A stretch of DNA of 64,000 nucleotides from Prevotellaceae bacterium UBA2744 (GCA_002353575.1 DEJQ01000007.1:11969-75968); one strand, 5' to 3'; shown: positions 18,825 to 28,982, counted from the first letter of the stretch. Notes: generated by a model not told the origin, from the sequence alone. Numbers and translations: made by a program.

Positions 18825-19199
18825 GTGTCCATACCCAACCAGCCAGGGCTCATCATCTGGGGACCGGAGTATAACCACCCGGACTGGCACAACGAAGGCA
18901 ACGCCGACAGCCTCATGCCCACCATCACCGAATACTGGCAGCCTGCAGACACAACAGACCTCACGCACGCAGTCATTGCACTCCGCAATGCCGACAACTA
19001 CCTCCGTGCAAAGTCTTTTGCCGAACTGCGCATCACTTTCATGAAGGGACTGCCCGGCGACTCGGCATTCACCTTTCTCGGAATATATGCCCTTGACATT
19101 GCCGCTTCCGACACAACACGGCTTGTGTGGAAACGCGTGACAACGGAGTGCGATTTAAGACGCCTGGACCGCCTGCAGCAGTTCCGGCATTCCCAATAG
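18825..19199 (+). CDS. Small hypothetical protein or gene remnant
   Basis: A 124-codon ORF opens with GTG directly after a TAA stop four bases upstream. Codon usage is distinctly G/C-rich at third positions and the composition is protein-like (DWHNEGNADSL, FTFLGIYALDIAASDTTRLV, WKRVTTECDL). The ending looks like the C-terminus of a larger globular protein, so this may be the surviving 3' part of a decayed gene rather than a complete small gene. I do not recognise the family. It is isolated between divergently oriented operons and has only a weak promoter candidate. Confidence 0.4.
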   Translation: MSIPNQPGLIIWGPEYNHPDWHNEGNADSLMPTITEYWQPADTTDLTHAVIALRNADNYLRAKSFAELRITFMKGLPGDSAFTFLGIYALDIAASDTTRLVWKRVTTECDLRRLDRLQQFRHSQ

Positions 19200-19346
19200 T
19201 CAAAGAGACATAAAACAAAAATCAACTTCCATCAAATTGTCACGCAATCACACGAAATTTCGTCATCTTGTCAATTTCAAAAGTCTTTTCCTTTCTTTTT
19301 TGCCATTTTTTTGCAAAATCCTTTTCACTTTTCCTGTAAATATGTT

Positions 19347-19354
19347 TACCTTTG
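19347..19354 (+). promoter_or_regulatory. -7 box for ddh
   Basis: TACCTTTG on the plus strand, 38 bp upstream of the ddh ATG. The nearest TTTG (19310-19313) is too far upstream for a standard spacer, so only the -7 element is well supported. Confidence 0.5.
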
Positions 19355-19392
19355 CGGTCGAAACAAATCAGAACCAAAAAACTGTAAACAAG

Positions 19393-20292
19393 ATGGATAA
19401 GATTAAAGTAGCCATCGTAGGATATGGCAACATCGGAAAGTACGCACTCGAAGCAGTTCAGGCATCAGCCGACATGGAGTGCGTAGGAGTAGTACGCCGC
19501 AACGGTGCTGAAGGCAAACCGGCAGAACTGGCTGACGTACCAGTAGTAAAGAACATATCAGAACTCAAGGGTGTACAGGTGGCAATCCTCGCCACTCCTA
19601 CCCGTAAGGTAGAAGAGTACGCCAAGCAGTGTCTTGCACTTGGCATCAATACTGTCGATTCGTTCGACATTCACACACAGATTGTTGACCTCCGCCGCTC
19701 ACTGGACAAGGCAGCCAAGGAACATGGTGCGGTAAGCATCATATCAGCAGGATGGGATCCGGGAAGCGACTCCATCGTACGTTCACTCATCGAGAGTCTT
19801 GCACCAAAAGGTATTACATATACCAACTTCGGTCCAGGCCGTTCTATGGGACACTCTGTAGCAGTACGTGCTATTGACGGAGTACGCGATGCCCTCTCAA
19901 TGACTATCCCTGTAGGTACAGGAATCCATCGTCGTATGGTATATGTCGAACTGGAAGACGGAGCTGACTTCAAAAAGGTAGAGGCAGCTATCAAGGCTGA
20001 TCCATACTTCGTGAACGACGAGACACACGTTCAGCAGGTTCCCTGTGTTGACAACCTGAACGACGTAGGTCACGGCGTAAATCTCGTACGCAAGGGTGTC
20101 AGCGGAAAGACTCACAACCAGCTCTTCGAGTTCAACATGACAATCAACAACCCTGCCCTCACTGCTCAGGTGCTTGTAAACGTTGCCCGCGCCAGCATGA
20201 AGCAGAAGCCCGGTGCTTATACGATGATTGAGATACCGGTTATCGATATGCTTTATGGCGACCGCGAAGAGCTCATCCGTCACCTTGTATAA
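19393..20292 (+). CDS. ddh: meso-Diaminopimelate D-dehydrogenase
   Basis: The 299-residue enzyme makes meso-diaminopimelate directly from tetrahydrodipicolinate, NADPH and ammonia, for lysine and peptidoglycan synthesis. The N-terminal Rossmann motif IVGYGNIGKYALEA, the LATPTRKVEEYA segment, the substrate loop around SAGWDPGSDSIVRSL and NFGPGRSMGHSVAVRAIDGV are characteristic. The ORF can be extended upstream to a TTG at 19237, but the extension reads through the promoter and is not conserved-looking; ATG 19393 gives the family's normal length. The gene stands alone on the plus strand and ends before a strong bidirectional terminator. Confidence 0.95.
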   Translation: MDKIKVAIVGYGNIGKYALEAVQASADMECVGVVRRNGAEGKPAELADVPVVKNISELKGVQVAILATPTRKVEEYAKQCLALGINTVDSFDIHTQIVDLRRSLDKAAKEHGAVSIISAGWDPGSDSIVRSLIESLAPKGITYTNFGPGRSMGHSVAVRAIDGVRDALSMTIPVGTGIHRRMVYVELEDGADFKKVEAAIKADPYFVNDETHVQQVPCVDNLNDVGHGVNLVRKGVSGKTHNQLFEFNMTINNPALTAQVLVNVARASMKQKPGAYTMIEIPVIDMLYGDREELIRHLV

Positions 20293-20381
20293 TTATTGTC
20301 GGGTGAAGGAAACAATAATTTGAAATAATTTAAAATAATTCTTATCGAACGGATTATTGGTAATAACTACAACATATACAA

Positions 20382-20415
20382 ACAATAAAGAGGACCTCGC
20401 GGTCCTCTTTATTGT
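20382..20415. terminator. Bidirectional Rho-independent terminator
   Basis: A 15-bp perfect inverted repeat (20382-20396 with 20401-20415) around the loop TCGC, with A/T ends on both sides. It sits between the convergent ddh and SusCD-operon genes and can serve both. Confidence 0.9.
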
Positions 20416-20436
20416 TATAGGGAAGTTACAGGAACT

Positions 20437-21990
20437 TTACTTTACGAATTGCTTCTCTACAGATCCGTCAGAGTACTTAATGATATTGATACCCTTCTGC
20501 ACTCCTTGAAGCTGTGTTCCGTCAACTGAATAAACTGCCTTTACTTCCTTGCTGCCTACAACCTGTACATTTTCCACTGCATCTACGAGAGGATTAAAGA
20601 CTGACAGCTGTGAACCTTTTGCTATTTTCTTGGTTTCAGCTAAAAGGGTACCATCAGTAGAGAGTCCAAGACAGTAGTCCTCACCCGCAACTGCCGGCAA
20701 CAAAACACCCTCTGGACTTACTGCAAAATTCGTAGAACCGGCAACGATAACATTTCCCAAATAGATGATAGCATCGGTCGTCTCACGGTATTTCGCATTC
20801 ATATTAGGCATATCATCACGCTTTGCGCCTGTGATTGCAGCCCACTTCACATCATATGTATTTGCATCAAAACAAGCCACGAACTGGTCGCTCCAGAGGT
20901 CTGGAACAAGAGCATCATTGAATGGCACAGGAGTAGAGACATTACCTACAACATAAAGGTTGCCGTTATCTACAAACATCTTCTTGATTATATCGCTAAT
21001 ATATAGGCGTTCAGTAGAAGCTGGGGTAAACTGCTTTACAGTCACACCATCAGCAATGCGAACCAGCAGAGCGCCATATACATCCTTATCAAAAGAATAG
21101 TCAGTTGATGTCTTACCTATAGTAAGAGTATTTGTATTAGCAGCCATGATACCTACATGCAAACCATTTGCATCGGCAGTCATACCGATACTGAACGGAC
21201 CATAGTTGCTTTCTGCAATCTCCTTGTCACCCTTGAAAGTAAGCACCTGTTCCACCTTGTTACCGTCCCATGCAATCACACCAAGACAGAGAGCATCATA
21301 TACAAGTCCTTCACCGGCAAAGATATTACCGTCAGCATCTATTTCTCCAGCCTTGTAGCCGCCTCTGTACGTAAAGCTGACATAAACCTTACCGCCATGC
21401 ACAGCAATAGCTGTAGGATTTACCATCATATCAGAACCCTCTGTATATTTATCAGCGGCTTTTGAATTGGCATGGGGGAGGATAGGCAATACAGCCTGCA
21501 GTTCTCCACTTGTATTATACTTTGCGACGAAGGCATTCACCATATCGTGCGACTCCTCAACTCCTGAGTATTGATATATCACAGCAGCATCACTGGTTGA
21601 TCCGAATGTCACATCATCAGCAAAAGTACCTGCAACATATACATTGTCTCCATCGACCAGAATCTGAGAGATTTTCACAGCGCCCTTAATACCTACAGCC
21701 CACTTGGCAGTGGCAGATGTTTCTCCCTGAGCCACTGCTGCGATATAAGCACTTGTCGCAACATTCTCAAGCAGCGCATCACCTATCATAATCATGTCAT
21801 CATACAGACCAGTCTGATAAACCACACCATCAGCACCGAATGCAGACGGAGTAGAAACTGGTGCATACTTTCCCTCGTACTCTGAGATACTTGTCAGTGT
21901 TTCAAAATCAAAAGTCCACGCACTGGCTGACAACGGACAGATAACAGTAGCCCATGCCAACATTCCTAAAGTCAATAATTTCTGTTTCAT
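20437..21990 (-). CDS. Exported beta-rich protein with C-terminal sorting tail, SusCD-operon member
   Basis: The 517-residue protein has a cleavable signal peptide (ending near SASA, residue 24). The body is beta-rich with repeated VYVAGTFADDVTF, LYVVGNVSTPVPF and VIVAGSTNFAV segments spaced like propeller blades. The last 40 residues (VKAVYSVDGTQLQGVQ to EKQFVK) match the tail of the other large secreted proteins here, so type IX secretion and surface attachment are likely. It follows the SusD gene by 21 bp and is the last gene of the operon. That position usually holds a surface-exposed ligand-binding partner (SusE/F-like role); this role is inferred. No enzymatic motif is visible. Confidence 0.75.
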   Translation of the reverse strand: MKQKLLTLGMLAWATVICPLSASAWTFDFETLTSISEYEGKYAPVSTPSAFGADGVVYQTGLYDDMIMIGDALLENVATSAYIAAVAQGETSATAKWAVGIKGAVKISQILVDGDNVYVAGTFADDVTFGSTSDAAVIYQYSGVEESHDMVNAFVAKYNTSGELQAVLPILPHANSKAADKYTEGSDMMVNPTAIAVHGGKVYVSFTYRGGYKAGEIDADGNIFAGEGLVYDALCLGVIAWDGNKVEQVLTFKGDKEIAESNYGPFSIGMTADANGLHVGIMAANTNTLTIGKTSTDYSFDKDVYGALLVRIADGVTVKQFTPASTERLYISDIIKKMFVDNGNLYVVGNVSTPVPFNDALVPDLWSDQFVACFDANTYDVKWAAITGAKRDDMPNMNAKYRETTDAIIYLGNVIVAGSTNFAVSPEGVLLPAVAGEDYCLGLSTDGTLLAETKKIAKGSQLSVFNPLVDAVENVQVVGSKEVKAVYSVDGTQLQGVQKGINIIKYSDGSVEKQFVK

Positions 21991-22011
21991 AATTATATAA
22001 ATTAAAATATT

Positions 22012-23343
22012 CTATTCTGTTGAGAGGAGCGGATTAGCACTGATTGCCTCACGAGGTAATACCATAGTGTAACGGCTGTCACCCTCCTCAAGAGTATATG
22101 TCTTTCCATCGTACTGTCTGACGATACACGGTTGGGTAGTGCGTCGCAAGTCAAACCAACGATGACCCTCAAAGCAGAGTTCTACGCGTCTATTCTCCAG
22201 GATAAAGTCGATGAGTTCGTCCTGTTTCATCGATTTCATCGAGTTAATAGTGTTCGTTTGCACAGCTGCGAGGTAACGCTTCTGAATCAATGTGGTCATA
22301 TAACCGATAGCCTCGTCAAGTTTTCCGAGTCGTGCTGCAGCCTCAGCAGCGGTAAGGTAGAACTCAGCACTGCGGAATGTACTGCGACATTCATTCTTTC
22401 CACCCTTCAGCAAATCATATACCTGACTGGTCTTAGCCTGGAAGAAACGGTTCTTGCGCAGATCGCCTGTCGTTATCGAGGAGATAAAATCAGCATTAGG
22501 GTATCCGATTCCCTTATATTGTGATTTCATAATCTGTTCCAGGCTCACTATATTCTCTTTACTCTTATAGTTATCCGGCATCGTGTATCCAGAGGTCGTA
22601 AAGTCTTCCAGTTCAGGATAAGCTTCTACGACAGTTTTTGCAGCATCCAATGCATCCTGCCAGCGTCCCATATAAAGAGATACACGGGCAAGTAAGGCGT
22701 CTGCTGAAACCGCATTGAAACGGTATCTCATATTTTCCTCCCACTTATCTACGTTGAGTTTCCGTTTTGCCATATTGAGATCACTCAATATCTGCTGATA
22801 CACTTCTTCAACGGTACTGCGTTTCAAAACTGCATCCACATCAGCAGAAGTTAACAATGGCACTGCCAGTTCGGTTGCAGGATTACATTTTGTATATGGT
22901 TTCCCGAACAGGTTTACGAGAATTGAATACGAATATGCACGGAACATATATGCTTCACCCACCAACTGACTTATGCTGACATCGCTGGCGTCTGTTATCT
23001 CCGATTCCTTCTCTATCACATAACTGGCAATGTAAATAGTATGATAGAAGCGTCGCCAGTTCCATGATGTAGATTTCTCGTCTGGCGTAACATCATTCCA
23101 TGTCCACATATCGAAATAAGCATTGTAGTCCTCCGCAGTGATAGTTGCCTTATCAATGGTCAGTTCATCGGTACGCAGGGTTGTAAGCGAACGATCGTCA
23201 GGAAAGTTGTGATAGACACCAGTCAACAGTGCGCGATACTCCTCGCCTGTCTTAGCAATTACCTTTCCAGTCGGTTGTACATCCAGAAACTTGTCGCACG
23301 ACACAAGCAGGAGTGCTATTGAAAGAAAGAAAATATTTTTCAT
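22012..23343 (-). CDS. SusD/RagB-family nutrient-binding lipoprotein
   Basis: The 443-residue lipoprotein starts with a signal ending LLLVSCDKFLDVQP, the typical SusD N-terminus with lipidated C16. TPR-like helices and the closing SusD motif (ENRRVELCFEGHRWFDLRRT near residue 390) are clear. It caps the SusC barrel on the cell surface and captures ligand. It follows the SusC gene by 14 bp and precedes the secreted protein by 21 bp, so the three genes are one operon. The ligand cannot be read from sequence; the metalloprotease rather than glycosidases in the operon suggests peptides or glycoproteins. Confidence 0.95.
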   Translation of the reverse strand: MKNIFFLSIALLLVSCDKFLDVQPTGKVIAKTGEEYRALLTGVYHNFPDDRSLTTLRTDELTIDKATITAEDYNAYFDMWTWNDVTPDEKSTSWNWRRFYHTIYIASYVIEKESEITDASDVSISQLVGEAYMFRAYSYSILVNLFGKPYTKCNPATELAVPLLTSADVDAVLKRSTVEEVYQQILSDLNMAKRKLNVDKWEENMRYRFNAVSADALLARVSLYMGRWQDALDAAKTVVEAYPELEDFTTSGYTMPDNYKSKENIVSLEQIMKSQYKGIGYPNADFISSITTGDLRKNRFFQAKTSQVYDLLKGGKNECRSTFRSAEFYLTAAEAAARLGKLDEAIGYMTTLIQKRYLAAVQTNTINSMKSMKQDELIDFILENRRVELCFEGHRWFDLRRTTQPCIVRQYDGKTYTLEEGDSRYTMVLPREAISANPLLSTE

Positions 23344-23357
23344 AATTGTCGTTTTCT

Positions 23358-26300
23358 TTAGAATCCGAGGTTAATACCGAAGATGATATCACGCGATATC
23401 GGCTGAGCAAACGGGTTGCCCATTGTCTCCGGGTCGAGATAGTTATTGTAGTTGCTTGCAATAGCAAACAGGTTTCTGCCCTCAACGCTTACCGATGCAT
23501 TATGGATACCAATACGCTTCATCCATGCCATATCGAACTTATATGCCAATCGCAGGCTTTGCAGACGGACATAATTGCAGTTGCGCACCCATGTATCAAG
23601 CATATTGTACAGATTCAGGTCGTGCAACTGCACATACTCTGCCGGACGGTCGGTTGAGTTCATCAAAGCCGGGAACAGAGTGTTCTGATTGGTCACGGTC
23701 CAGCGGTTCAGCACATCATGATTAGTATTCAAGCCACGGTCGAATGATGTAGGATTATATGTAGGGGTAACCCTCACCTTCATACCGAAGTTGAATGTGA
23801 AGTTAAGACCGAGAGTCCAGTTCTTATACTCGAAGGTGTTGATGAAACCGCCCGACACCTTAGGATCGGTAGAGCCCATATACTTATACAGCGAACGCTG
23901 CTCTTCTGCAGACAGCTTACTGCCGCCAGCGGCATTGAGGTTTAAGAGTTTTGTCAGACTGACTGCCTCGCCCTCCTTATTGCGGAAGAGAGGATAGCCC
24001 TCACTGTCCAGTCCTGCTGTCTCAAGAGCGAAGATGGCACCTACAGGATAGCCTTCGCGCGAGGGGTAGGTAGCATTATCAGCAATCGTTTCACGCAGAA
24101 CCTTATTATTGTTCACACCGAAATTGAGCTGTGTGGTCCAATGGAAATTCTTCGACCATATATTACGTGTGGCAAGTGCGAATTCCCATCCCTTATTCTG
24201 CATAGTTGCCCAGTTGATGGTAGTACTGCTGAAACCTGTTTCGAGCGGAAGCATCTTCAGACCAATCAAGTCGCTACTGCGACGATAGTAGTAATCTACC
24301 GTGAAGTTGATTCTGCCCTTAATGAATGAGAAGTCGAGCCCGACATTCACGTTGCGTGTCTTCTCCCATTTCAGCGACGGATTAGGAGCAGTTTCTACAT
24401 TGATGATATATTCCGACTGATTCAGAATCGTTTTTTTATCATAAGTACCGATAAGGTAAGGAGAAGTCTGCTTATCAATATTACCCTGAATACCATAGGA
24501 GGCACGTATGTTCAGATTATCTATCCACGTAACCGGTTTCATCCATTTCTCCTCTCCCATACGCCACAATCCGCTGACACTATAAAGGGGCAGATAACGG
24601 TATTTCTTTGCGACACCGAATACATCGCTACCGTCAAAACGGATGCTACCGCCCAGAGTATAACGCTCTTTGAGGGTATAGCTACCTGTCGCAAACCAGC
24701 TTACGTATGCGTTTTCAGTCTGAGTTTCACGATGCAGCGGAAACAGACTTGCTGAATTCTCTGTAGGGAAATATACAGTCTGTGTAGTCAGCGTACGAGG
24801 GTCATAACCGTATGCCGCAGTATAAACAGAATTTGCATCGACATGACGTATTTCCGAACCAAGCATAAACTGCACTTCGTGATAGTCACCTAAACGTTTC
24901 TGCATCTCAAGCATCCCCTTCCATGTCCACTGATGACTATGCGCCTCTGTCACCTGATGCTTACCTCCTGTAGTAGGCAAGAACGGCGCCTTACCCGTAC
25001 TATATGTATATAGAGAGCGTTCCAAATCCTTTCTCATTGCAAATGAATACTCTCCGGCATATTTGTCAATTGTATAGGCATCGGTTTGCAAACCGAGTTG
25101 GGTAGTGAATTTCAGCCAATCGGTAAACTGCAGCTCCGCATCGAAGATAGCCATTATCTGACGGTCCTTACGCTGGTGCTTTGTATTTGCCCGTTCCTCG
25201 AAGATATTAAAGTTCAGTTCGCTGTCTTCCTTACCTCCCTGCACGTTGATATCGTAGTTATATCCGCCATCTGCATCGTATGGCTGGAAATAAGGATTGG
25301 CAAGACGACTGTAATAGACAGGATTGACAAATGAATTCACATCAGTCATGAATGAATTCTGCTTACGTTGGTTCACGAAGAGTGAAGCACCTATCTTCAA
25401 CATCTCGTTAATGCGGATATTTGCCTTTAACGTAGTATTGAAACGATCTGCATTCACACCTCGCACATTACCCTGCTGGTTGCTATATCCAACCGATGCA
25501 TAGTACGTTGCCTTATTGCCGCCACCGCTTACGCTCACACCATAGTCCTGAGTGAAGGCAGTGCGCATAAGGATATCGTTCCAGTTTGTATTGATACCCC
25601 TCAGACTGTTAATCTGGTTTTTAGCATCTGCAGAAAGGGCATCCCATCCTCCTGCCTTGAAATTAGCAGTTTCACCGAGACTTGAGATAATTCGAGCCAC
25701 ATCGCCCTTGTTCTCACGGAATGTATAGTTCGACTGCAACAGAGCAAGTTCCAGATTCACCTTTTCATCGCTATTAAGCAGGTTCAGACGGTCCAGTCCC
25801 ATATTAGGACTTACAGTCAACTTCGTATGGAAGTTAATCCTCGGAGCACCCATCTTACCCTTCTTCGTCGTAATGACGATGACACCATTTGCAGCACGGG
25901 CACCATAGATGGCTGTTGCAGCCGCATCCTTCAGTACCGTGATACTTTCTATGTCGGCAGGATTGATTCCGGCAATACTGGTCTGATACAGGTTGTCGAT
26001 ATCCTTCAGGTCCTCCATCGTAGGCACCTCGGTTCCATCAAGTGGAATACCGTCGAGCACCCACAGAGGGTCCTGGTTTCCGTTGATACTGGAGATACCG
26101 CGGATACGTATCTTCAACGGAGCTCCCGGAGCACCCGTACTGCTCACGCTTGAAAGTCCCGAAACCTGTCCTGCCAATGCCTGATCCACATTGAGCACAG
26201 CGCCCACAGTTTCATCGTCTATTTTAACGGTAGTAGATACACCCGTCATCTTTCTGCGGTCTATCTTCTGATAACCGGTAACGACGAAGTTATCCAGTTC

Positions 26301-26408
26301 AAACTCCTTTGCTACATCCTGCGCTGCCTTCAGTGTGTCTTTCTTATTCTGAGCATACGAACTCAGCGACAGAAGAAAGGAGAAAATAAAAATGTATTGC
26401 CTTATCAT
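23358..26408 (-). CDS. SusC/RagA-family TonB-dependent transporter
   Basis: The 1016-residue outer-membrane transporter has a signal peptide, a short N-terminal linker, the plug (about residues 50-190; VLNVDQALAGQVSGL, RIRGISSINGNQDPLWVLDG, ITVLKDAAATAIYGARAANGVI) and the barrel ending in IIFGINLGF. It imports ligand captured by the adjacent SusD. Most SusC proteins carry a carboxypeptidase-like domain before the plug; here only about 25 residues separate signal and plug, and that domain is absent. The start is 20 bp after the stop of the zinc metalloprotease gene. Confidence 0.96.
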   Translation of the reverse strand: MIRQYIFIFSFLLSLSSYAQNKKDTLKAAQDVAKEFELDNFVVTGYQKIDRRKMTGVSTTVKIDDETVGAVLNVDQALAGQVSGLSSVSSTGAPGAPLKIRIRGISSINGNQDPLWVLDGIPLDGTEVPTMEDLKDIDNLYQTSIAGINPADIESITVLKDAAATAIYGARAANGVIVITTKKGKMGAPRINFHTKLTVSPNMGLDRLNLLNSDEKVNLELALLQSNYTFRENKGDVARIISSLGETANFKAGGWDALSADAKNQINSLRGINTNWNDILMRTAFTQDYGVSVSGGGNKATYYASVGYSNQQGNVRGVNADRFNTTLKANIRINEMLKIGASLFVNQRKQNSFMTDVNSFVNPVYYSRLANPYFQPYDADGGYNYDINVQGGKEDSELNFNIFEERANTKHQRKDRQIMAIFDAELQFTDWLKFTTQLGLQTDAYTIDKYAGEYSFAMRKDLERSLYTYSTGKAPFLPTTGGKHQVTEAHSHQWTWKGMLEMQKRLGDYHEVQFMLGSEIRHVDANSVYTAAYGYDPRTLTTQTVYFPTENSASLFPLHRETQTENAYVSWFATGSYTLKERYTLGGSIRFDGSDVFGVAKKYRYLPLYSVSGLWRMGEEKWMKPVTWIDNLNIRASYGIQGNIDKQTSPYLIGTYDKKTILNQSEYIINVETAPNPSLKWEKTRNVNVGLDFSFIKGRINFTVDYYYRRSSDLIGLKMLPLETGFSSTTINWATMQNKGWEFALATRNIWSKNFHWTTQLNFGVNNNKVLRETIADNATYPSREGYPVGAIFALETAGLDSEGYPLFRNKEGEAVSLTKLLNLNAAGGSKLSAEEQRSLYKYMGSTDPKVSGGFINTFEYKNWTLGLNFTFNFGMKVRVTPTYNPTSFDRGLNTNHDVLNRWTVTNQNTLFPALMNSTDRPAEYVQLHDLNLYNMLDTWVRNCNYVRLQSLRLAYKFDMAWMKRIGIHNASVSVEGRNLFAIASNYNNYLDPETMGNPFAQPISRDIIFGINLGF

Positions 26409-26428
26409 AATCTGATTATTAGTTCCTA

Positions 26429-28933
26429 TTAAAGTCCAAGTGCAGTATCTATTCTCTGCACGAGGTCAGCACAATGCATCTGGACAGCAGTGCGGCCCTC
26501 GCCTATGCGAGCCTTTGCCCATGTGCGTATGCGCATCAGCTCGCCTCGTTTCACACTGATTACATCACTTGTGCGAGTCAACTGGGGAGTAGTCATATTT
26601 ATCACACGCGGGCGACTTGTCAGATCCCTTTCTCCACAGAAAGAGGCGAAACCGCCCTCCAACAACTTATTCATTTTTACGCCCTCGCTCTCTGCGGCTG
26701 CGGTAATCAGTGCATCGACCATACACTTCTGCACCGTGCGCTGATTCACGTCCGGGTTGGGACGGTTAGTGAAGATAGCCGTATGCAGTCTGTTCATCAT
26801 ATCGGCAGCAGTAAACACATTGGCGGCACCAAGGTCTGCCTCTGCCTGCAACATACGCACGAGGCGTTCGTTTGCCAGCATATCCCATAAGATGAAGTTC
26901 AGTTCTGTCTTCCATGCAGTCATAGGGTGTTCCTCTCTGCCATGCTTCAGCAGATAGGTTTGGTTTGTAAGGCTTGCAGGGAACAACCACTCAGGCAGCG
27001 TGAACAGATTCTTTATGAGGTAATCGACCGATGCACGCTGACGTCCGGCAGGCACATAAGTGTATGTCTGCTTACCGTCGGTCATCACCGTATTCTCGAG
27101 ATATATACCACCTATGTTTGCAAGCACATGATAATTGTACATATCCCACTGCCCTATCACGTTGTTCCAGAGGTCGGCAGTTTCATCCCATGTCTGGTCT
27201 ATATCCCCTGTACGTGTCCAGGCGATTATGTTTGGCACGATACGCTTCAGGTTTTCCAATCCGTAGCTTGCACTCTTCACGGGGTCATCGCCGAGATCTT
27301 CACTCATGGCTGCAGGATTGACAGCCTGACGGAATCCTCCCGTTTCGCTATACATGAATTCCTTGCTGTTGTGGTCGCGCAGGAACTGCGAGAGCTTTAT
27401 CTTCGCCTCCACCTCACTCGAGTACCAACGGTAGCCCCATTCTATCGCCATCTTATCGTATGCTCCGATGCGCGGTGCACGTATCTTCACTCCGTCGCCA
27501 GGCTGTGCCACATAGTTATAACGTGCATAATCCATGATGCTGGCAGAGATACCGCCTACACGGTCGATGAACGACTGGCTGCGCAACGAATCGGTAGGAT
27601 ATGCAGCCGAGGCTCTCATGTTATGGCGCAAGCCAAGCGAGTGACCCACCTCGTGGCTCGCCACGAAACGGGCAGCATCGCCGATGATGCTATCGGGCAG
27701 TTCCAACTGGCGGGCACCGGGATAGATAGCCGCAGTCTGTACTTTTATCCACTGGCTAAGCAGTTTCTTCACGTTGTGCCACCAGATTACGTCTGCCTCC
27801 AGGATTTCTCCGCTTCGCGGGTCTGTTATGCAGGGGCCCATTGCATTTGCCTTCTCCGAGGCAGCATACGTAACGACAGAATATTTCAGGTCATCATCTT
27901 CGCGCTCTATGCTGTCGGTCATCTCCTCGACGCGGATGGCATCGCGGAAGCCGGCACACTGGAATGCCTCGTTCCAGTCGAGGATTCCCTGTCGGATATG
28001 CGGACGCATAGAAGCCGGTATGCTACGGTCCAGATAGAACACAATCTGCTTCTTCGGGCGGGTCAGTTCGCCGCGCTCATAGGCAGCTACATCTTCCGGT
28101 TCCAGTCGCCAGCGGTTTATATAGTGCAGAGTCTTTGTCTTCTGCTGCGAATCAGAGAAACTAAGTACGTTGTCGGAGAAATAGCCTACACGGTTGCTTT
28201 CCTCGCGTCCCATCATCGGACGCTCAGGCAAGACGAGCAGTGACGTAGATACGACAACAGTTACATATACCCTTTCGTTACCTTCGCGAACCATCGTGGT
28301 CAGTTCGCTTGTCGCAGTCACACTCTCCGGGTGCGACTTGATTGAGAGGATACGGCTCAGGTTGCTGTTGGGGCTCTGCGATATGTTCACGCTATGGAAC
28401 ACATCGTTCAGACAAGCATCGCTACCATTAAACAATTTGGTTACAGGGAAGATGACCGACGCTGAGTCAGGGCCCACCTCACGTACTTTCAAGACGGCAA
28501 TCACGGGGTCGATATAGTTATCCTTAACCGATTGTGCCATTGCATCCTTGCTATCAACCAGCGGAGTGACACGCTGCTGGCGAATGGTTATGGTCTTTTT
28601 CTTCTTATCCCATTCGAAGCGTATTACCTGATTCTCATAATTTATTCCTTTGTTCACACCGCTCTCGTTCAATTCCTTCGGAACGCGCTGCAAGCGGTTC
28701 ACCACCAAGATCTCCTTGCCCAGCAGATCTGTGGGCATTTCCAGATACATCGTATCCTTCTTGCTTACTACATTCATCAGTCCGTTCCACTTCACCGAGT
28801 CGCGACCGGTGAGCAGTGCATAGGATGACTTCTTGGGGGCTTCCTCCTTCTTATCCTTCCGCTTAGCCTCAGCAGGCGAAACGACACAGAGAGCAGCAAT
28901 GATAACGACTATAAAACGATACAAAAAACCCAT
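26429..28933 (-). CDS. Zinc-dependent metalloprotease, DUF5117-type
   Basis: From the ATG at 28933 the protein has 834 residues (an upstream in-frame ATG at 28981 lies inside the promoter repeat and is unlikely). It has a signal peptide (ending PAEA), a DUF5118/DUF5117 region, and the extended zinc motif HEVGHSLGLRH near residue 425, followed by a Met-turn-like SIMDYARYNY. This is the metzincin pattern HExxHxxGxxH. The enzyme should act in the periplasm or on the surface. It is the first gene of the protease-SusC-SusD-secreted-protein operon, so proteolysis is probably coupled to uptake of the products. Confidence 0.9.
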   Translation of the reverse strand: MGFLYRFIVVIIAALCVVSPAEAKRKDKKEEAPKKSSYALLTGRDSVKWNGLMNVVSKKDTMYLEMPTDLLGKEILVVNRLQRVPKELNESGVNKGINYENQVIRFEWDKKKKTITIRQQRVTPLVDSKDAMAQSVKDNYIDPVIAVLKVREVGPDSASVIFPVTKLFNGSDACLNDVFHSVNISQSPNSNLSRILSIKSHPESVTATSELTTMVREGNERVYVTVVVSTSLLVLPERPMMGREESNRVGYFSDNVLSFSDSQQKTKTLHYINRWRLEPEDVAAYERGELTRPKKQIVFYLDRSIPASMRPHIRQGILDWNEAFQCAGFRDAIRVEEMTDSIEREDDDLKYSVVTYAASEKANAMGPCITDPRSGEILEADVIWWHNVKKLLSQWIKVQTAAIYPGARQLELPDSIIGDAARFVASHEVGHSLGLRHNMRASAAYPTDSLRSQSFIDRVGGISASIMDYARYNYVAQPGDGVKIRAPRIGAYDKMAIEWGYRWYSSEVEAKIKLSQFLRDHNSKEFMYSETGGFRQAVNPAAMSEDLGDDPVKSASYGLENLKRIVPNIIAWTRTGDIDQTWDETADLWNNVIGQWDMYNYHVLANIGGIYLENTVMTDGKQTYTYVPAGRQRASVDYLIKNLFTLPEWLFPASLTNQTYLLKHGREEHPMTAWKTELNFILWDMLANERLVRMLQAEADLGAANVFTAADMMNRLHTAIFTNRPNPDVNQRTVQKCMVDALITAAAESEGVKMNKLLEGGFASFCGERDLTSRPRVINMTTPQLTRTSDVISVKRGELMRIRTWAKARIGEGRTAVQMHCADLVQRIDTALGL

Positions 28934-28951
28934 GATAATCAATTTTGCCGA

Positions 28952-28982
28952 CAAAGGTACGAGTAAGTAAGCGAATAGCAAA
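28952..28982 (-). promoter_or_regulatory. Promoter of the metalloprotease-SusCD operon inside a repeat
   Basis: Minus-strand TTTG (28979-28982), 19-bp spacer, TACCTTTG (28952-28959). The element lies in the first unit of an 81-bp tandem repeat; the second and third units have lost the full -7 box (CAGGTA in place of AAAGGTA on the plus strand). Confidence 0.75.

Noticed and set aside
26927..28243. Long plus-strand ORF (438 codons) across the metalloprotease gene
   Set aside because: It lies antisense to a gene with a clear HExxHxxGxxH motif, has a cysteine/histidine-rich composition typical of reverse-strand reading, and no promoter or family resemblance.
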